A stretch of 64,000 nt of DNA, taken from contig JABHXU010000020.1 in assembly GCA_018657065.1 (NCBI GenBank), positions 185,100 through 249,099 of the forward strand, read 5' to 3'. This document shows positions 49,744 to 61,828 of the stretch, in pieces (position 1 is the first letter of the stretch; each line of letters begins with the position of its first letter). The notes below the pieces were generated by a model. It ran no database searches. It was not told where the DNA came from and saw nothing but the letters and a program-made list of their open reading frames with translations. A program made the position numbers and the translations under genes. Source of the DNA: an archaeon. GTDB lineage: Archaea; Nanobdellota; Nanobdellia; Woesearchaeales; GW2011-AR15.

Positions 49744-50055
49744 TTATTTAAGAGGAAATCTCATAAATTTTTTACAATTAAAACAAGAATAAACTATCTT
49801 TGAATCATTATTTCTAACTCGACAATTAACTCCAGGAACTAAAAATTTATAGCAATGCTTGCAAAATCTTCTCTTTAGTTCTTTAGGAATTCTCACTTTA
49901 TATTTCATAGATATTTTTCTAGCCAACTCAACATATCTATCTGATAAATTAGAATCTTCCTTAAATTTCAAATCTGCTTGCTCAAAAAGGATTTCAATTC
50001 TTTCCCTAGCTATTTTTTGAAATTGTCCAGATTTTTTTTTGTAACGAGCTTTCAT
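49744..50055 (-). CDS. rnp4: Ribonuclease P protein component 4 (Rpp21/Rpr2)
   Basis: Basic N-terminus, FCKHCYKFLVPGVNCRVR...SCFNCKKFMRFP. Confidence 0.9.
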   Translation of the reverse strand: MKARYKKKSGQFQKIARERIEILFEQADLKFKEDSNLSDRYVELARKISMKYKVRIPKELKRRFCKHCYKFLVPGVNCRVRNNDSKIVYSCFNCKKFMRFPLK

Positions 50056-50148
50056 TAAATGTAAGAAATATTAGACACTTAAAATAGGTTTTCAAAATAG
50101 AATTACTTTTTCACAACATTTTAATATAAAGAACGAAATTATAATTAT

Positions 50149-51372
50149 ATGAAATTCTTTACTCAATTCTTTAAAAAAAACAAAGAAATAACTGTATCTG
50201 CTATTGAACTTGATGACTGGATTATTGAAAATATGAAGGAATATTTTAGTGAAGAGTATAAAAGTATCAAAGAAACTGTAAAACAAGTTAATAAAACTAA
50301 AAAAGAAATTGTAGCAAAACTTGAAAAACTTGAAAATGCTAAACTTGTTAATCCAAATCTTCCTGAAAGAGAAGTTCAAATGATGGAAGGAAATAAGGAC
50401 AATTATAGACTTAAAACATTACAGTTTCTTGATAAAATTGAAATTCCTAAAGATTATCTTGCGTTAGATGAATTTTGCAATGAATTTGAAGAAATTTTAA
50501 CTGATTTTAATGAAAAAACTATGCGTGCTTATAGTATACTTCGAAATTATTTTAGAAATGAAATGCAAGAAATTTCCATGTCTTTAAAAAAAATGGAAAC
50601 ATTACAGCTCAATTTATTTAATTTTATGAAAGAAGATTCAATTGTTAATCTTAAAACAATATTAATCAAAATAAAAGAACTTAATGATAATATAGTTATG
50701 TCAAACAAAATTCATAAAGAGATAAAAGATTTAGAGACTAATTTTGAAAAAGAAAAAGAAAAACAAGATAAAATTGATAAAAAAATAAAAGACTTAATGA
50801 AAAGTCCTAATTATAATAAATTAAAAAATTACAATAACAAAAAAAAAGAAATTCAAGAAGACATTCTAAATTTAACTAAAAAATTTGTTAGAAAAATAAA
50901 ACCATTTGAAAAACCATTTAAAAAATATGTTCATGATACAAAAAAGCATGCGGGTTATATTGAAAATCCTATGCAAGCACTTGAAAAAGATTATCAATTC
51001 TCAATTTTAGTTTCATTAGAAAAAATTCAAAAAAATCTTGAATCTTATAATCTTAAAGATAATGTAATAAAAAAAATTAAAGAAAGTTCAATTAATAAAG
51101 AATTCTTAAAAGATCTCAGAAAAGATTATTTAGCGCTAAAAGAGGAAAAAAATAAGATTATAGAGAAAGAAAATCAAATAAATGTTATGCAAGATTTTAA
51201 AGAGTTAGAATATCAAAAAGAACATAATGAAAAAAAAATATTATCTTTAAAAAACTCTATTTCTGACAAAAAACATCTCATAAACATAATTCAAATAGAT
51301 AACAAAAAGAAAAAACTTGAAGAAAAACTTTCAAATATTATAGAAAACCAGTTCTTTATTAATTTAGAGTAG
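50149..51372 (+). CDS. Coiled-coil hypothetical protein
   Basis: 407 aa, K/E/N-rich heptad-like throughout. Confidence 0.6.
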   Translation: MKFFTQFFKKNKEITVSAIELDDWIIENMKEYFSEEYKSIKETVKQVNKTKKEIVAKLEKLENAKLVNPNLPEREVQMMEGNKDNYRLKTLQFLDKIEIPKDYLALDEFCNEFEEILTDFNEKTMRAYSILRNYFRNEMQEISMSLKKMETLQLNLFNFMKEDSIVNLKTILIKIKELNDNIVMSNKIHKEIKDLETNFEKEKEKQDKIDKKIKDLMKSPNYNKLKNYNNKKKEIQEDILNLTKKFVRKIKPFEKPFKKYVHDTKKHAGYIENPMQALEKDYQFSILVSLEKIQKNLESYNLKDNVIKKIKESSINKEFLKDLRKDYLALKEEKNKIIEKENQINVMQDFKELEYQKEHNEKKILSLKNSISDKKHLINIIQIDNKKKKLEEKLSNIIENQFFINLE

Positions 51373-51418
51373 AACATCAAAAATAATATAGAAATAATAT
51401 TTAAAAAAATAAAAAAAT

Positions 51419-52351
51419 TTATTCTTCTTTTTTAGAAGCTTTTTTAGGTTTTGCAACAGACTTATCTGAAACTTTTTTAGGTTCTGCTTTTTTTGCTGCT
51501 ACTTTTTTAGGTTTTTCAGCTTTAACTTCAGGTTTAGTTTCTGTTGGTTTAACTTCCTTTTTTTCTTTCAATTTAGCTTCAACTTTAGTTTCTACTTTTG
51601 CTTCTGTTGGTTTAACTTCCTTTTTTTCTTCCAATTTAGCTTCAACTTTAGTTTCTACTTTAGTTTCTCCTTTTGCTTCTATTTTAGCTTCTACTTTAAC
51701 TTCTTTTTTCTCTGAGATTTTTACTGTTGCTTTTTTAGAAACTTTAATTTTTCCAACAACTGATTCTTTTGCTGCGTGATGATTTTCTTCTCCAAGTTCT
51801 CTAATAATAACTGTTCTAACTGGATGAATTGGATTTAATTTATTTTTTAAATCCATTTGAACTCTATTTTTAATGACTGCTGAAAATAATTCTTCACAAT
51901 TAGTTTTATTGACAACTTTAATTAATTCTTGTTTTAAATTTGCTCTAAGTGAATACTCAACAGCTTTGCTTGTTTTTCCATGTGTTAAAAGCATTGGCTT
52001 AATTCTAATTAAAACATTATCTTTTGTTCTAACAACTAAAGAATCATCAACTCTATTCATTCTTCTTCTAACAAGTCTTTTAATTGATGCTGGAAGAAAT
52101 GAATATCTCATTATTCTTGTTCTTAAAATATCATCTTTCACTTCAACAATTCCAAATTTAACTGCACAATTTTGAGTTTTAATGTCTCCTGTTACCTTCA
52201 TTAAATTTGAAGTGATAGTTTTTCCAATAGAATTATTAGGATCTTCAACATATGATTCTCCTAATTCTTTTTCTCCTAGAAACTTAGGTGAAGTAATTTT
52301 TACCCATTTTTTTTTCTTAACAACTTGTTTTGTAACTCGTTTTTTTGCCAT
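51419..52351 (-). CDS. rps3ae: Ribosomal protein S3Ae with repetitive Lys/Glu C-terminal tail
   Basis: KKKKWVKITSPKFLGEKELGESYVEDPNNSIGKTI...HGKTSKAVEYSLRANLKQEL; ~110-aa KVEAK/EKKEVKP tail. Confidence 0.93.
   Translation of the reverse strand: MAKKRVTKQVVKKKKWVKITSPKFLGEKELGESYVEDPNNSIGKTITSNLMKVTGDIKTQNCAVKFGIVEVKDDILRTRIMRYSFLPASIKRLVRRRMNRVDDSLVVRTKDNVLIRIKPMLLTHGKTSKAVEYSLRANLKQELIKVVNKTNCEELFSAVIKNRVQMDLKNKLNPIHPVRTVIIRELGEENHHAAKESVVGKIKVSKKATVKISEKKEVKVEAKIEAKGETKVETKVEAKLEEKKEVKPTEAKVETKVEAKLKEKKEVKPTETKPEVKAEKPKKVAAKKAEPKKVSDKSVAKPKKASKKEE
51543..51668 (-). repeat. 63-bp tandem repeat in the S3Ae tail
   Basis: GTTGGTTTAACTTCC recurs at 51543 and 51606; each unit encodes 21 aa (TEAKVETKVEAKLxEKKEVKP). 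Confidence 0.75.
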
Positions 52352-52481
52352 TTATTATCATCTCCAAATTTTTGATTATATAATTAATTTATATCTTTGA
52401 ATTAATGAAGTATTTAAAAATATATCTTTAGTAACCCTATTTTTGATAGTATTTATTAATTAAATTCAATTTCTCTCAAAT

Positions 52482-53108
52482 ATGTTAAATAAAGCAATAT
52501 TTAGAAAACATACTCAATTATTTTTATACATGATATTTAGACATTATTTTTCACAAAAAGAAATAATTTTATGGAGCCTTAAAAATAAAGAATTTAAAGA
52601 TAAAGACTCCTGGGAAAATAAAGGACAGTTTAGAGATAAAATGATTAAACTAGGAGTATTAAAAAAATATTCATATAAAGAATTTAAAAAAATTTATCCA
52701 ACTAAAGTTAAAGATGCATCTATAGCTTACAAAAAAAGTCATGAAAGAAAAAGAGTTATTCTTAAAATTAATTCACTAAGACTTATTGAATTGTTAATTC
52801 CTAATTTGTTAAATAAATTTGATTCTAAAATATTAGAATTTATACCTATTCAAGAGTATGCCAAATTTTGTTTAGAAAACAAAAAATCATACACAATACA
52901 AGAATACATTCAAGCTTTTATTTATGGTTGTGCTACGCAAAAAATAATTACATTTAATCATCCAAAAATTACTAAGCTTTGTGAAACATTTGCTGAATAC
53001 ATTATGGTGAGATATGATGAAAAAATGTCAATTCTCAATAATGAAATAACTTTTTCAAGAGATTTATTTGAAAAAAATATTAAGATATATGTTGAATCAA
53101 ATTATTAA
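52482..53108 (+). CDS. Hypothetical protein
   Basis: 208-aa ORF, basic, no family recognised. Confidence 0.55.
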   Translation: MLNKAIFRKHTQLFLYMIFRHYFSQKEIILWSLKNKEFKDKDSWENKGQFRDKMIKLGVLKKYSYKEFKKIYPTKVKDASIAYKKSHERKRVILKINSLRLIELLIPNLLNKFDSKILEFIPIQEYAKFCLENKKSYTIQEYIQAFIYGCATQKIITFNHPKITKLCETFAEYIMVRYDEKMSILNNEITFSRDLFEKNIKIYVESNY

Positions 53109-53112
53109 ACAT

Positions 53113-55123
<2,011 letters not shown>

Positions 55124-55287
55124 TTATGAATTATTGAGAATACCCCATATTTCTCGTCTATAATTACTGAAAATTTGACGATTTATAAACGTTATGGTTT
55201 TTGATGAAAAAAAAGTGAAATTTAAACAAATTTTTTATTAAAATACTAACAAAAAATATTTATATTCTTATACCAAAAATAAGAAAT

Positions 55288-55719
55288 ATGAACACTAAAC
55301 ACATTATCATAAATATTATTGTATCAATAATTTTATTGGCAATTGTTGGATTTAATACTCTATTTGTTCATACAAATTATTTTTTATTTTCACTCCAATT
55401 AATTTTCGTTTCAAGTATTTGTATGATACCTTATTTGTTTATTTCTGAGAAGAAAAAAGATAAAAAATTTTTATTAATTAATAGTTTAATTCAATCTACA
55501 ATTATTATTCTAGTTATGATTAGTATAATGAGTTACATGGACTATCAAATTAATCAATTTGAAGTTCCAAACATGGAACTTCAAGAAGGTGTTCAAATCC
55601 AAAAAATGTTTGCTTCACCAACAATTTCACATTATATTATAATATTTATTTTCCTAAATCTACCATATTTTGTTTACTTTCTAATCAATAAAAATAAATC
55701 GGAAACTAAATCTATATAA
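55288..55719 (+). CDS. Hypothetical membrane protein
   Basis: Four hydrophobic segments. Confidence 0.55.
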   Translation: MNTKHIIINIIVSIILLAIVGFNTLFVHTNYFLFSLQLIFVSSICMIPYLFISEKKKDKKFLLINSLIQSTIIILVMISIMSYMDYQINQFEVPNMELQEGVQIQKMFASPTISHYIIIFIFLNLPYFVYFLINKNKSETKSI

Positions 55720-55742
55720 ACAAACATTCATCTCTTTTTTTT

Positions 55743-57002
55743 ATGCAAATACTTCAAAAAATCAAAGCTGATTTGAAACCTGATACAACAGTATTAGTTG
55801 ATATTGAACTATTTGTCAAAGAAATTAATAAAGAAATTAAAGAAAATAAAATCAAAGCTACTTGTGTCACTGGTGGAAGTGTTGCTAAAGGCACTTTTCT
55901 AAAAGGAGATTTTGATATTGATTTATTTGTAAAATTTAATTATTTGTATAAAGACCAAGATATCTCAAATTTACTTAAGAAAATTCTAAAAAAATTCAAT
56001 CCTGAATTACTTCACGGCTCAAGAGATTATTTTCAAATTAAAGATAATAATTTAACATATGAAATTGTTCCTGTATTAGATGTTACAGATCCTTCTAAAT
56101 CATTAAATGTTACTGACATGAGTCCACTTCATGTTTATTGGGTTAAAAAAAACCTTAAAAAAAATGGAGAAGAAGAAATAAGACTTGCAAAAAAATTTTG
56201 TAAATCAATAGGAGTATATGGAGCTGAATCCTACATCAATGGATTCTCTGGACATGTTATGGATATATTAATTATTAAATATGGTTCATTTATTGATTTA
56301 CTTAAAGCTAGTCAAAAATGGGACTCAAAAACTATTATTGATTTTGAAAAACATTATAAAAATAGTCAAGATGTTTTGTTTAATTTAAACCAATCAAAAA
56401 TAGAAGGACCTTTAATTGTCATTGATCCAATATTAAAAACAAGGAATGCTTCATCAGCATTATCATATGAAAAATTTTCTTTATTTAAAAAAAAAGCAAA
56501 AGAGTTCTTAAACAGACCAAGTGTAAGTTTTTTCAAAGAAAAACAAATTGGAAAAACATATTTAAAATTAAAATATAAAAACAAAAATTTGAGTATTTTA
56601 TCTATAACTGCCAAAAAAGGTAAACGAGATGTTGTTGGTTCAAAAATACTTAAAGCATTCAAACATATAAAATTAGAACTTAAAAAAAGAGGTTTTTCTA
56701 TTAAAGAAAGTGGTTGGTATTGGAATAAAAAACAAAGAGTTTTATTTTGGTTTGTTGTAGAAAACCCGATACTTCCAATATCTAGTGTTGTTCAAGGACC
56801 TCCTATTGATATGAAAGACGCATGTAAAAATTTTAAATTAAAATATAAAACAACATTTATTGAAGACAAAAAATTATGCTCAAAAGTTAATATAAAAATT
56901 AGAGATCTAAAAAAAAATATAATTGATATAAGCAAAGAAAAAAATTTCACAGATAAAGTTAAGTTTAATGGTGTGGAATCATTTGTGAATAGAAAAATAT
57001 AA
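55743..57002 (+). CDS. cca: Archaeal (class I) CCA-adding enzyme
   Basis: VTGGSVAKGTFLKGDFDIDLFVKF; GYGAESYINGFSGHVMDILIIKYGSF-type body. Confidence 0.95.
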   Translation: MQILQKIKADLKPDTTVLVDIELFVKEINKEIKENKIKATCVTGGSVAKGTFLKGDFDIDLFVKFNYLYKDQDISNLLKKILKKFNPELLHGSRDYFQIKDNNLTYEIVPVLDVTDPSKSLNVTDMSPLHVYWVKKNLKKNGEEEIRLAKKFCKSIGVYGAESYINGFSGHVMDILIIKYGSFIDLLKASQKWDSKTIIDFEKHYKNSQDVLFNLNQSKIEGPLIVIDPILKTRNASSALSYEKFSLFKKKAKEFLNRPSVSFFKEKQIGKTYLKLKYKNKNLSILSITAKKGKRDVVGSKILKAFKHIKLELKKRGFSIKESGWYWNKKQRVLFWFVVENPILPISSVVQGPPIDMKDACKNFKLKYKTTFIEDKKLCSKVNIKIRDLKKNIIDISKEKNFTDKVKFNGVESFVNRKI

Positions 57003-57025
57003 ATAACAAGTTGATTAAATTTGTC

Positions 57026-57751
57026 TTAATGAATAAAAAATCTCAGGTTTCTATTTTTGTGATCATTGGACTTATCTTAGTTATTATTTTAGGAATTGTC
57101 CTTGTGAAAGTAAATTATGAACCTGATGTTACTAGAGAAAATAAAAATTTTGAAGAAATTGAAAAGCATGTAACTAAATGCATTGAAGAATCTGCTTTAG
57201 AAGCTATCCAAACTCTAGGAAGACAAGGCTCTTTAGATCCGCAAGCTTATACACAATCTGATGATTCTGTTATAAGTTTTTATTATTTTAAAGGCAGAGG
57301 CTATATTCCAGATCAAGAAACAATTGAAACCCAAATTTCAAACTTTGTTACTGACAAATTATATCTTTGTATAAATGAATTCAGTGATAAAGAATATGTT
57401 ATAGACGCTGAAGATGTTGTTGTAGGAACAAAAATAAACAAAAACTCTGTTGATGTTACATTAGACACACCAATCAAAGTATATCACCACGGTCAAAAAG
57501 ATGAACATATAATTCCTACTGTAAAAATAAATGCTAATTTAAAGAAAATTTACGAAACATCTAAAGAAATAATTAGTGATACAATTAATGATCCTGACTG
57601 GATACAATTTGATAAATTATATGAAAATGATTTAGATATAAAAATAGTAAAAGTTAATAGTTCAACTATTGTTTATGTTATAACTGATAATAAAATTGGA
57701 CTTGATAAAAAACCATATACTTATAGATTTGCGGTGAAATATGACTTATAA
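57026..57751 (+). CDS. Membrane-anchored protein with class III-like N-terminal segment
   Basis: MNKKSQVSIFVIIGLILVIILGIVLV then EEIEKHVTKCIEESALEAIQTLGRQGSL. Start trimmed to the second Met (approximate). Confidence 0.7.
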   Translation, partial: LMNKKSQVSIFVIIGLILVIILGIVLVKVNYEPDVTRENKNFEEIEKHVTKCIEESALEAIQTLGRQGSLDPQAYTQSDDSVISFYYFKGRGYIPDQETIETQISNFVTDKLYLCINEFSDKEYVIDAEDVVVGTKINKNSVDVTLDTPIKVYHHGQKDEHIIPTVKINANLKKIYETSKEIISDTINDPDWIQFDKLYENDLDIKIVKVNSSTIVYVITDNKIGLDKKPYTYRFAVKYDL

Positions 57752-59249
57752 AAAAATAATAATTGGACTTGTATTTATTTTGCTAATTAGTAATGTTACA
57801 GCAAATTTAGAATTTATTGGATTTAAAGAAGGACAAGTTGAAGAGTTTGATACTTTCTCAGTTATATTTATTGAAAATAAAAATATAACAATCTCCCAAT
57901 TAGTTGAAGAAAATGTTAAAGTTTACAATGGAAAACCAAGTCCAGAAGTTTTAGAAAATAATGAAAAATTAATTTATATTTTACAACATTATTCACCAGA
58001 TAAAGAATTAACTGATGAAACTAGAAAGAACGGACAAAAAAGATTAACCGCTGTTGTAAAAGACACAAACGTAGAAATTCAAAACGGATTTATTATAAGA
58101 ACTGAAGAGAAAAAAATTAATACAAAAAGTCTTCTTCAAGCAGAAAAATTCGGTAATAGAGAAATAGACATTTTATCTTCTAGAGTAGCTCAAATATTTA
58201 GTACAATTAGAGAAATTGTTTTTAGAATTAGTGATTTTAAATTATCTGAAGATTATGATAGAGGTTTTTACACTGGAATGGCTACTGAATTTATTCCAGA
58301 ATTTTCAGAAGAGAGTTTTGTTGAAGTTGTTCCCAATGTAGAATGTAATAAATTTGGTTTTGTTTATTATCCTGATTCAAATTATAATTATATTGATCAA
58401 ACTTTAGAACTAACAAAAAATAATGGATATGCTTTAGGAATTGCATATTCAAAATACGATCAATTTCAAGACTCATTAAATAATATGAAAATTTTTGTCA
58501 ATGAAGCAAATAAACATAATATCACACCAATTGTTAGAATTCTTGGAATAAATTGGTTTACTGAAATTGCGAGTGCTGATGAAGTTGTTAATTTTATTAA
58601 AAATTTAAAACAAGAGACTAATGGAAAACTTGAATATGTTCAAATTTGGGATAAACCTAATATTGTTTATGGAGATAATGATTATTTCTTATATCCTCAA
58701 GCATATGCAGATTATGTTATTGAAATTAAACAAAAATTAAATGATCCAGACATTAAATTTATTTCAGCATCTCTATCAATAGGACCTACAGAACTAGTTG
58801 AAGGAAGACAAAGAAATAGTTCCATGGAATATCTAAACACATTACTAAAAGTCTCGGAATTCTGGGACAACATTGATTACTGGGCAAGTTCAGCATATAA
58901 TAAAGACATAACTCAAAATAATAACTGTAGATTTGATGATGGAACTTCAATGATTGAAGCAGAAAATTTATGTTTATCTAGTATATATGCCTATGAAAAA
59001 GAAATTGATAGAATTTATGAAGAAACAGGTAGTCAGGTTGAAGTATTTTTAACAGATGTTGGATTTAGTTTAGAACAAGATGTTTCTAAATTTGACTTTT
59101 TATTAAACCATATAAAAGAAGATCCGAGTATTAAAGGAGCAACAGTTTTCTTAGCAAATGGTTGGTCTCTATTTGAAGAAACTAGCTGGATTAATCCTGA
59201 AACTAAAAAAATCATTGAATTAAATAGTCAACTAGATGTCTGCAGTTAG
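57741..59249 (+). CDS. Secreted TIM-barrel glycoside-hydrolase-like protein
   Basis: Signal peptide; ITPIVRILGINW...YVQIWDKPNI...DYWASSAYN...VEVFLTDVGFS. Confidence 0.6.
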   Translation: MTYKKIIIGLVFILLISNVTANLEFIGFKEGQVEEFDTFSVIFIENKNITISQLVEENVKVYNGKPSPEVLENNEKLIYILQHYSPDKELTDETRKNGQKRLTAVVKDTNVEIQNGFIIRTEEKKINTKSLLQAEKFGNREIDILSSRVAQIFSTIREIVFRISDFKLSEDYDRGFYTGMATEFIPEFSEESFVEVVPNVECNKFGFVYYPDSNYNYIDQTLELTKNNGYALGIAYSKYDQFQDSLNNMKIFVNEANKHNITPIVRILGINWFTEIASADEVVNFIKNLKQETNGKLEYVQIWDKPNIVYGDNDYFLYPQAYADYVIEIKQKLNDPDIKFISASLSIGPTELVEGRQRNSSMEYLNTLLKVSEFWDNIDYWASSAYNKDITQNNNCRFDDGTSMIEAENLCLSSIYAYEKEIDRIYEETGSQVEVFLTDVGFSLEQDVSKFDFLLNHIKEDPSIKGATVFLANGWSLFEETSWINPETKKIIELNSQLDVCS

Positions 59250-59280
59250 TTTTATATACCTCTTATTCTTACCTTAATCT

Positions 59281-59526
59281 ATGAAAAAAATAATTTTAAT
59301 TTTATGTTTAATTTTAATTGTTTCTTGTTCTAAAAATGTGCCAGAAGGAGTCCAACCAGAAGTTGTTGCAGATCATAAACAAAATAATCCTGAAGAATGT
59401 ACACCAGGACAAAACATGTGTACAATGCAATATGATCCTGTTTGTTGTAATGGCAAAACTTACTCAAATGATTGTGTGGCAAACAATAATTGTGCATTTG
59501 ATTGTGTTCAAGGAGAATGTGAATAA
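59281..59526 (+). CDS. Kazal-type inhibitor-domain lipoprotein
   Basis: Lipobox LILIVSC; CTMQYDPVCCNGKTYSNDCVANNNC. Confidence 0.8.
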   Translation: MKKIILILCLILIVSCSKNVPEGVQPEVVADHKQNNPEECTPGQNMCTMQYDPVCCNGKTYSNDCVANNNCAFDCVQGECE

Positions 59527-59529
59527 ATT

Positions 59530-61149
59530 CTAACCTTTCTGCATATTTTCTATATGTTTAATTGTATCTGTATGAGGACCTATAACTCCAAAATGATTAT
59601 CGTGACCTTCTTTTTCTCTAATAGACATTCCTTCTAAAAGAGAAAGCACATCTTCATTTCCATAAGTTAACGGATCAACAAAAGCATATTCTATTCCTGT
59701 TTCTTTATCAACAAAATAAGGAAAATTATCCCCATATTTAGCGTCTCTTGCTAAAGGTAATTCGGTACAACATAAGCCAATTTTTATTGGTGAAATTTTA
59801 TCTCCTTCATCTTCATGAATACATTTTAAATAAAATTCAAAATTGTCTCCTGCTGTTTCATCATCCCCTTCTTTTACTTTTCCAATAACATCATCATTAA
59901 TTTTTTGATAAAATTTATCTTTAGAAAAATTAATTCCTTCAGAATTTCTAAACACAGGTTCTTTTTTATCTATTTCATAAACATATATTCCTTTATTTTT
60001 TGCTATTGTTTGATAAGTCCCAGTTTTATATAATGCCAATGTTGACAAAAAGCAAACTCTTTCTCCTGCTGACAATCTTTTAATTAATCCTCCTGGTAAA
60101 TCATAAATAAATACAAATGAATGAGTTAAATGAGATAATCTTAACAATTCCTTAGGAGCAGAAGCTAAATTACATAAAATATAAACTAGACTTGCATTAT
60201 ATTTTGAAATAACTTTTTTTAATCCATATACATAGTCTTTATCAGTATAGTGATGATGACCTCCATCAATAAATTTCAAAAACCAATCTTGTCGATTTGC
60301 AATTATTTTGCTTCTTTCATCATTTGTAAAAATTCCTAAATAATTTTTTCCTTCAATTATAACTTCAAATTCATGATTATAAATTCCTTTAGCATCAAAC
60401 TCTCGAATTTTCCTTTCAATTTCTTCAAAATCGCTTTCTTGAGGTCTACTTTCTGCTTCAAGATTTCCTAGAATTTTTCCATCTGTAAAAAAAACTATGT
60501 GTGCTTTACCTGAAGAATTCACAGATTTAACAAATTCTTTAAATCCTTCTCTCCCAGCATGTTTACCCATTCCTCCTGCAATATGTAAAAGATAATTTCT
60601 TCCATTTTCATGAAGAGGATCATGATGTTCAGCAGCATGATGCAAATGATAAATTGTATATTCTTTTTTTCTAATAACATTTAAACGAGTTATTATCAAA
60701 TTCATAGATCTAATTAATCTTGTAGCTGATACCTTGACTTTTTCTTTATCAATTGATTCTTCCTTTCCAGTTTTTTCATATCCCAATATTAGATCTCGAA
60801 ATGATTCTAATCTCCTAACCATCATTGCAAATTTCCTTTGAAATAATTGCTTTTGAAAAAAATTAGATGATGTTTTAAGAAGATTTGAATTTTTATGAAT
60901 CCCTTTTTTATCAAGAACACTTAGATCTATGTTTTCTAATTGATGACCGAGTCCAACTAAATGAAAAATTCTTTGTAAGAATGTTGTATCAATTGATCGA
61001 AATTCCTGAAGATTAATAAGTCGATCATGTAAAATAAAATGTTCACTTAAAAAAGATCTAAAAGATCTAAGATCTAAAAAAAAAGACACTAAAAAATCAT
61101 CCAGTTCTTTTAATGTTTGGAAAGTTATATCTGTATTTTTATCCGACAT
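59530..61149 (-). CDS. Asp/Glu racemase-superfamily-like protein with N-terminal helical extension
   Basis: Ordered motifs LLHIAGGMGKHAGREGF, VYILCNLASAPKELL, IKIGLCCTELPLA...AFVDPL. Confidence 0.55.
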   Translation of the reverse strand: MSDKNTDITFQTLKELDDFLVSFFLDLRSFRSFLSEHFILHDRLINLQEFRSIDTTFLQRIFHLVGLGHQLENIDLSVLDKKGIHKNSNLLKTSSNFFQKQLFQRKFAMMVRRLESFRDLILGYEKTGKEESIDKEKVKVSATRLIRSMNLIITRLNVIRKKEYTIYHLHHAAEHHDPLHENGRNYLLHIAGGMGKHAGREGFKEFVKSVNSSGKAHIVFFTDGKILGNLEAESRPQESDFEEIERKIREFDAKGIYNHEFEVIIEGKNYLGIFTNDERSKIIANRQDWFLKFIDGGHHHYTDKDYVYGLKKVISKYNASLVYILCNLASAPKELLRLSHLTHSFVFIYDLPGGLIKRLSAGERVCFLSTLALYKTGTYQTIAKNKGIYVYEIDKKEPVFRNSEGINFSKDKFYQKINDDVIGKVKEGDDETAGDNFEFYLKCIHEDEGDKISPIKIGLCCTELPLARDAKYGDNFPYFVDKETGIEYAFVDPLTYGNEDVLSLLEGMSIREKEGHDNHFGVIGPHTDTIKHIENMQKG

Positions 61150-61189
61150 TTAGAATATTTAATATTCTTTTTCTTAATAAAAGTTTCAC

Positions 61190-61771
61190 TTAAATTAATA
61201 GAGGCGTAACTAATTTTATTATTAAATTAAAAAGCGGTGAATAAATAAACAAATTAAGAAAAAATTGAGATGTCTGAATTCCTAAAACTCTAGGTAAATT
61301 TCCATTGAGAATATAATAAGTAAAACCTGAAACAATTGCAAAAGATATTGTTAAAGCTAAAAATAATAATGACCATGACCAACCTAAATAGGGTTGCATT
61401 AGTCCACTAAACACTCCAAAAGCTGTGCTAATTGTTATAGTTACAATAGCATTTAAAGACATTTTATGTACTCCAAAAGAAATAAAACCAACTAAAAAAG
61501 CATAAATAAATCCAATAACTGGACCAAATAAAAACCCAAAAAAGCAAGATGATGCAAAAAAACAATTTAATGCAATATATTCAAGCCTAACGTCAATTTT
61601 AACAATAAAAAAAGTTATAATTGCAAAAACTATTGCTAAGATTATTCCTACAAGATATTTTATTAATGAAATAATAAGTAGAAGAAGCAAAGCAAAAATG
61701 ATAAAATAATTAACTGCTGCTTTAGTTTTTTGAAGTTTTTTTTTCTTTTTCACCTTTCCAGGTTTCATCAA
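61190..61771 (-). CDS. Hypothetical membrane protein
   Basis: Basic N-terminus, five or six TM segments. Confidence 0.65.
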   Translation of the reverse strand: MMKPGKVKKKKKLQKTKAAVNYFIIFALLLLLIISLIKYLVGIILAIVFAIITFFIVKIDVRLEYIALNCFFASSCFFGFLFGPVIGFIYAFLVGFISFGVHKMSLNAIVTITISTAFGVFSGLMQPYLGWSWSLLFLALTISFAIVSGFTYYILNGNLPRVLGIQTSQFFLNLFIYSPLFNLIIKLVTPLLI

Positions 61772-61828
61772 TATAATTTATGCATTTGTTAATTATATAT
61801 TTTTCCTAATTAAGAAAACTATTTATAC

